From positions 1 to 13,763 of the forward strand of contig CACXYG010000016.1 of assembly GCA_902771745.1 (NCBI GenBank): a stretch of 13,763 nucleotides of DNA, in the 5' to 3' direction. Below, one piece after another: positions 11,151 through 13,763 of the stretch (positions within the stretch are counted from its first letter, which is position 1; each line of letters opens with the position of its first letter). This DNA comes from an uncultured Erysipelotrichaceae bacterium. Lineage in GTDB: Bacteria > Bacillota_I > Bacilli_A > RFN20 > CAG-288. The notes below the pieces were generated by a model that saw only the letters and a program-made list of their open reading frames with translations, was not told where the DNA came from and made no database searches. The position numbers and the translations under genes are program-made.

Positions 11151-12263
11151 ATGGCAGTTGATTTTATGATTGAAAGACTCAAGGCGATGAAAAAGCGTCT
11201 TGCTGATATCGATAATATTTTGATGAACGGTGCTGCTGATGTCAGCACCATGACTAAACTCAACAAGGAAAGAGCGACATTAGATGAACCAGTTCGAATG
11301 TATAACGAACTTGTTGAGATGGAAAACAACAAAGCTGACGCTCAGGTCATGATGGATGATTCTGATCCTGAAATTCAGGCTTTAGGTAAAGAAGAGTTCA
11401 ACGCTCTTACCAACCAGATCGAAGCCAAGAGAGAAGAACTCAAGATTGCCCTTCTTCCAAAGGATGAAAACGATGATAAGAACATCATCATGGAAATCCG
11501 TGGCGCTGCTGGTGGTGATGAAGCTAACATCTTCGCTGGTGACTTATTCAGAATGTATTCCCATTACGCGGATAAGAACGGCTGGAAGATCAAGATTCTC
11601 GATTCTCAGCCAACACCTCTTGGTGGCTTCTCTTTGATCTCTGTTCAGATCAAAGGTAAGATGGTCTATTCCAAGTTGAAGTTCGAATCTGGTGCCCATC
11701 GTGTCCAGAGAGTTCCTGTCACCGAAGCCAATGGTAGAATTCAGACTTCTACCGCTACCGTCTTAGTCATGCCAGAGATTGAGCATGTCGACATCGTCAT
11801 CAATCCAAAGGATTTACAGATTGATACCTATCACTCTTCTGGTGCTGGTGGACAGAACGTCAACAAGACCGAATCTGCCGTTCGTATCACCCACATTCCT
11901 ACTGGTGTGGTTGTCTCTTGCCAGGTGGAAAGAGACCAGCTCGCCAACAAGGAAACCTGTATGGAAATGCTCAAAGCCAAGTTACAGGCTATGCATGATG
12001 AAGAAGTTGCCGCCAAGGTCGGTGGTGAAAGAAGATTAAAGGTCGGTACTGGTGAACGTAACGAACGTATCCGTACCTACAACTATCCACAGAACCGTGT
12101 CACTGATCACAGAATCGGTTGGTCCACGTTAAACCTTCCAAAGGTTATGGATGGTGATTTAGATGAATTGGTCACCGCTTTAAACGAAGCCAACCAGAAA
12201 GACCTCATCGAAGAACAGACCAAAGAGTTACAGGCTCAGTTTGGTGCTGATTCCCAGGAATAA
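11151..12263 (+). CDS. prfA: Peptide chain release factor 1
   Basis: Recognises UAA and UAG in the ribosomal A site and triggers peptide release. The 370-residue protein is full length. The codon-recognition tripeptide is PVT at residues 189-191 (RVQRVPVTEANGRIQTS), the PxT form that marks RF1 rather than RF2 (SPF). The GGQ motif is at 233-235 (SSGAGGQNVNKTESAVRI); its Gln235 is the target of PrmC, encoded next. GERNERIRTYNYPQNRVTDHR is a further RF1 signature. AAAGGAG at 11133-11139 is the ribosome binding site, 11 nt from the ATG, and lies in a predicted stem. A terminator follows, so prmC is at least partly transcribed separately. Confidence 0.96.
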   Translation: MAVDFMIERLKAMKKRLADIDNILMNGAADVSTMTKLNKERATLDEPVRMYNELVEMENNKADAQVMMDDSDPEIQALGKEEFNALTNQIEAKREELKIALLPKDENDDKNIIMEIRGAAGGDEANIFAGDLFRMYSHYADKNGWKIKILDSQPTPLGGFSLISVQIKGKMVYSKLKFESGAHRVQRVPVTEANGRIQTSTATVLVMPEIEHVDIVINPKDLQIDTYHSSGAGGQNVNKTESAVRITHIPTGVVVSCQVERDQLANKETCMEMLKAKLQAMHDEEVAAKVGGERRLKVGTGERNERIRTYNYPQNRVTDHRIGWSTLNLPKVMDGDLDELVTALNEANQKDLIEEQTKELQAQFGADSQE

Positions 12264-12270
12264 TTCACTT

Positions 12271-12301
12271 ACAGCAACAGGTTCGCCTGTTGCTGTTTTA
12301 T
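12271..12301 (+). terminator. Intrinsic terminator between prfA and prmC
   Basis: ACAGCAACAGG (12271-12281) and CCTGTTGCTGT (12286-12296) form a perfect 11-bp stem closed by a TTCG loop, followed by TTTAT. It is the most stable-looking hairpin in the window apart from 3655-3700. It also rules out the TTG at 12290 as the prmC start. Confidence 0.85.
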
Positions 12302-12304
12302 AAT
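12299..12304 (+). promoter_or_regulatory. -10 box of prmC, overlapping the prfA terminator
   Basis: A perfect TATAAT overlaps the end of the terminator T-tract and lies 6 nt before the prmC ATG at 12311. Transcription would start at the ATG itself. No ribosome binding site is present and the -35 would lie inside the terminator stem, so a leaderless prmC transcript is inferred. Confidence 0.4.
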
Positions 12305-12310
12305 AAATAC

Positions 12311-13108
12311 ATGACTTATAACCAGATATTTCAGATTTTATCTCAACATAACGTTCCTCTAGCTGACATCAAAGTGATTTTTGATGGTTATTTTCATGTA
12401 GATTTTGATTGTCTTGGTATTCTTGGTGACAAGAGGGGTCCTGATGATATCAACGACTTGTTAGAAAAGTTAGATCAAGGCTATCCTGTTGCCTATCTTG
12501 TCGGTTATACCGACATTTTAGGATTGCATTTGTTTTTAAATGAAGATACTTTGATTCCTAGAATTGAAACGGAAGACTTTGTCTATTCCTATTTGAAATA
12601 CAATTATGATTTCAATCATAAAAAGGTTCTGGATTTATGTACTGGCTCTGGTTTTATTGCTTTAGCCATCAAGAATATTTATCCGGATGCTGAGGTTTAT
12701 GCTTCGGATATTGTAGATAATGTATTATCGATAGCTAGAAAGAATGCAGACTACAATCATCTTGATGTCACCTTCCTGAAGTCTGATTTCTTAAAAGATA
12801 TTCACGGTACCTTTGATGTCATCATTTCTAATCCACCATATATCGAAGAAGATAGCAAAGATGTCGATGCACCTTTTGAACCGGCGTTAGCATTATTCTC
12901 GGGCAAGGATGGCTTAGACTCTTATCGTTCTATCTTTAGCGATTTAGATTCTCATCTGAATGAAGAGGGTCTATCCTTCTTTGAATTAGAATCCACCAAC
13001 AGCCAAGCCACATTAGAATTGATGAATTTAAAAAATCCTGGCTATGAAGCCAGAATCATTCAAGACTTATATCAAAGAGACCGTTATTTAGAAGCCAAAA
13101 AACATTAA
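12311..13108 (+). CDS. prmC: Release factor glutamine methyltransferase
   Basis: Methylates the GGQ glutamine of release factors with S-adenosylmethionine; its partner prfA lies directly upstream. The protein is 265 residues. An N-terminal helical domain of about 75 residues is followed by the family motif PVAYLVGYTDILG and IPRIETEDFVY. The SAM-binding glycine loop VLDLCTGSGFIALAI is at residues 106-120, and the substrate motif NPPY is at 174-177. The usual PRPETE is IPRIETE here. The ATG at 12311 is chosen because the longer TTG start (12290) falls in the terminator. No Shine-Dalgarno is seen. The TAA shares TTAA with the stop of the opposing gene. Confidence 0.92.
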   Translation: MTYNQIFQILSQHNVPLADIKVIFDGYFHVDFDCLGILGDKRGPDDINDLLEKLDQGYPVAYLVGYTDILGLHLFLNEDTLIPRIETEDFVYSYLKYNYDFNHKKVLDLCTGSGFIALAIKNIYPDAEVYASDIVDNVLSIARKNADYNHLDVTFLKSDFLKDIHGTFDVIISNPPYIEEDSKDVDAPFEPALALFSGKDGLDSYRSIFSDLDSHLNEEGLSFFELESTNSQATLELMNLKNPGYEARIIQDLYQRDRYLEAKKH

Positions 13109-13763
13109 TCTGGATTTGCCCCAGTCCATGTTCTTCCTTCCACAATCAAAGTGACAAGGAAAGATAAACCAACAATGATGATAGCAACAATCAGCATGGC
13201 AGGATGTAGATGATAAACCGAACAAGAAATGATACTTAAAACCAGTATCAAAAATGCGTTGAAATAAAATAGATATTTAAAGTCTAACGGATAGAGTAAA
13301 GAAGCGACGATAACAATCGGCAACGTCAGCAACCCAATTAAGAGAATTGTCGAAAGCAAATTCTCATTTACTGGTGCTATCTGAGTGGATACACAGAAGT
13401 AAACAAAGATAGTAACATACATAAATACAAAAGAAACAACTCTTGATAATCGAGAGAGTTTTGCTCTTTTAATTCTGTCGCTTGCTCTATCGATAAAATC
13501 ATCTCCGCGAAGTTCTTTTAAATGTTCAGCGAGGACTTTGTTTTTCTTTTCTCCGCCCAAAAAATCATAAGAATTATCATTATTGGTCTTCTCATCCATC
13601 TCACTTTTGCTTTTCTTACGGAATAACGTCAACAAATAAATCAGATTGATTAAGAAACCTAAGATGCAATAAATATAGCAGATCCAGAAAATAGCGAGAT
13701 GATGAATCGGAATACTGACACTCTGGAAATCATAAGCGAAGTAAATAAACGGAAACGCGATGA
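13105..13763 (-). CDS. Partial polytopic membrane protein of unknown function
   Basis: The reverse strand stays open from the TAA at 13105-13107 to the right edge, giving 218 codons without the true N-terminus. A TTG at 13633 would give 176 residues, but the sequence before it is clearly coding: IAFPFIYFAYDF at the edge, then LAIFWICYIYCILGFLINLIYLL, a transmembrane helix. A charged cytoplasmic loop follows (FRKKSKSEMDEKTNNDNS to DRIKRAKLSRLSR), then about five helices (VVSFVFMYVTIFVYFCV, TILLIGLLTLPIVIVASLL, YLFYFNAFLILVLSII, MLIVAIIIVGLSFLVTLIV). It ends GRTWTGANPD. No family is recognised. The gene converges on prmC with overlapping stops. Confidence 0.75.
   Translation of the reverse strand, partial: IAFPFIYFAYDFQSVSIPIHHLAIFWICYIYCILGFLINLIYLLTLFRKKSKSEMDEKTNNDNSYDFLGGEKKNKVLAEHLKELRGDDFIDRASDRIKRAKLSRLSRVVSFVFMYVTIFVYFCVSTQIAPVNENLLSTILLIGLLTLPIVIVASLLYPLDFKYLFYFNAFLILVLSIISCSVYHLHPAMLIVAIIIVGLSFLVTLIVEGRTWTGANPD

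Noticed and set aside
12290..12310. TTG start for prmC
   Set aside because: It lies in the right arm of the prfA terminator; the ATG at 12311 matches the family's length.
13633..13635. TTG as true start of the right-edge membrane protein
   Set aside because: The frame continues upstream to the window edge with a clear transmembrane helix, so the gene is partial.

Overview
The window looks like chromosomal DNA of a low-GC member of the Bacillota. The genes are short and tightly packed, Leu is mostly TTA and Arg mostly AGA, and proteins use the standard code: tryptophan is TGG and TGA is a stop. The best guess is the Bacilli around Erysipelotrichales or the uncultured RF39/RFN20-like groups. 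The short 4.5S-type SRP RNA next to tadA and the Streptococcus-like TrpRS fit this, but the lineage is an inference. No phage, insertion sequence, CRISPR or tRNA gene is visible.

Layout. 1-200 (-) is the start of a membrane protein leaving the left edge. 201-461 is a divergent promoter region with two perfect palindromes. 462-3122 (+) is an operon: a divergent DUF368-like membrane protein, rsuA (16S rRNA pseudouridine synthase), a zinc-ribbon protein and a probable paralogue of its C-terminal half. It converges on an unknown gene at 3119-3631 (-). 3632-4311 has no convincing gene; it holds a strong hairpin, a degenerate pentanucleotide array and a possible gene scrap. 4312-4578 (-) encodes an HPr-like protein that has lost the phosphorylated histidine but keeps the regulatory serine; its promoter overlaps a perfect cre site. 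4849-6921 (+) is galU-trpS, ended by a terminator. 7109-8835 (+) has a promoter, a 39-codon leader ORF, an intrinsic terminator and then a uracil permease, laid out like an attenuator. 8910-10343 (-) is a MATE transporter, convergent with the permease. 10432-13108 (+) carries the SRP RNA, tadA, prfA and prmC. 13105-13763 (-) is a membrane protein running off the right edge.

How the genes fit together. Much of the window serves translation: RsuA modifies 16S rRNA, TadA makes wobble inosine, TrpS charges tRNA-Trp, the SRP RNA targets membrane proteins, and PrmC methylates the GGQ glutamine of RF1 (PrfA), which is encoded just upstream. GalU supplies UDP-glucose and uses UTP, and the permease brings in uracil.

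The points most worth a second look are: (1) the prfA leader, where a 14-codon ORF ending in UAG stops just before a stem that would hide the prfA Shine-Dalgarno, suggesting RF1 autoregulation; (2) the Crh-like HPr with its own cre; (3) the uracil permease leader, which resembles the E. coli pyrBI attenuator; (4) the pentanucleotide array at 3791-3965. These mechanisms are inferences from sequence layout.
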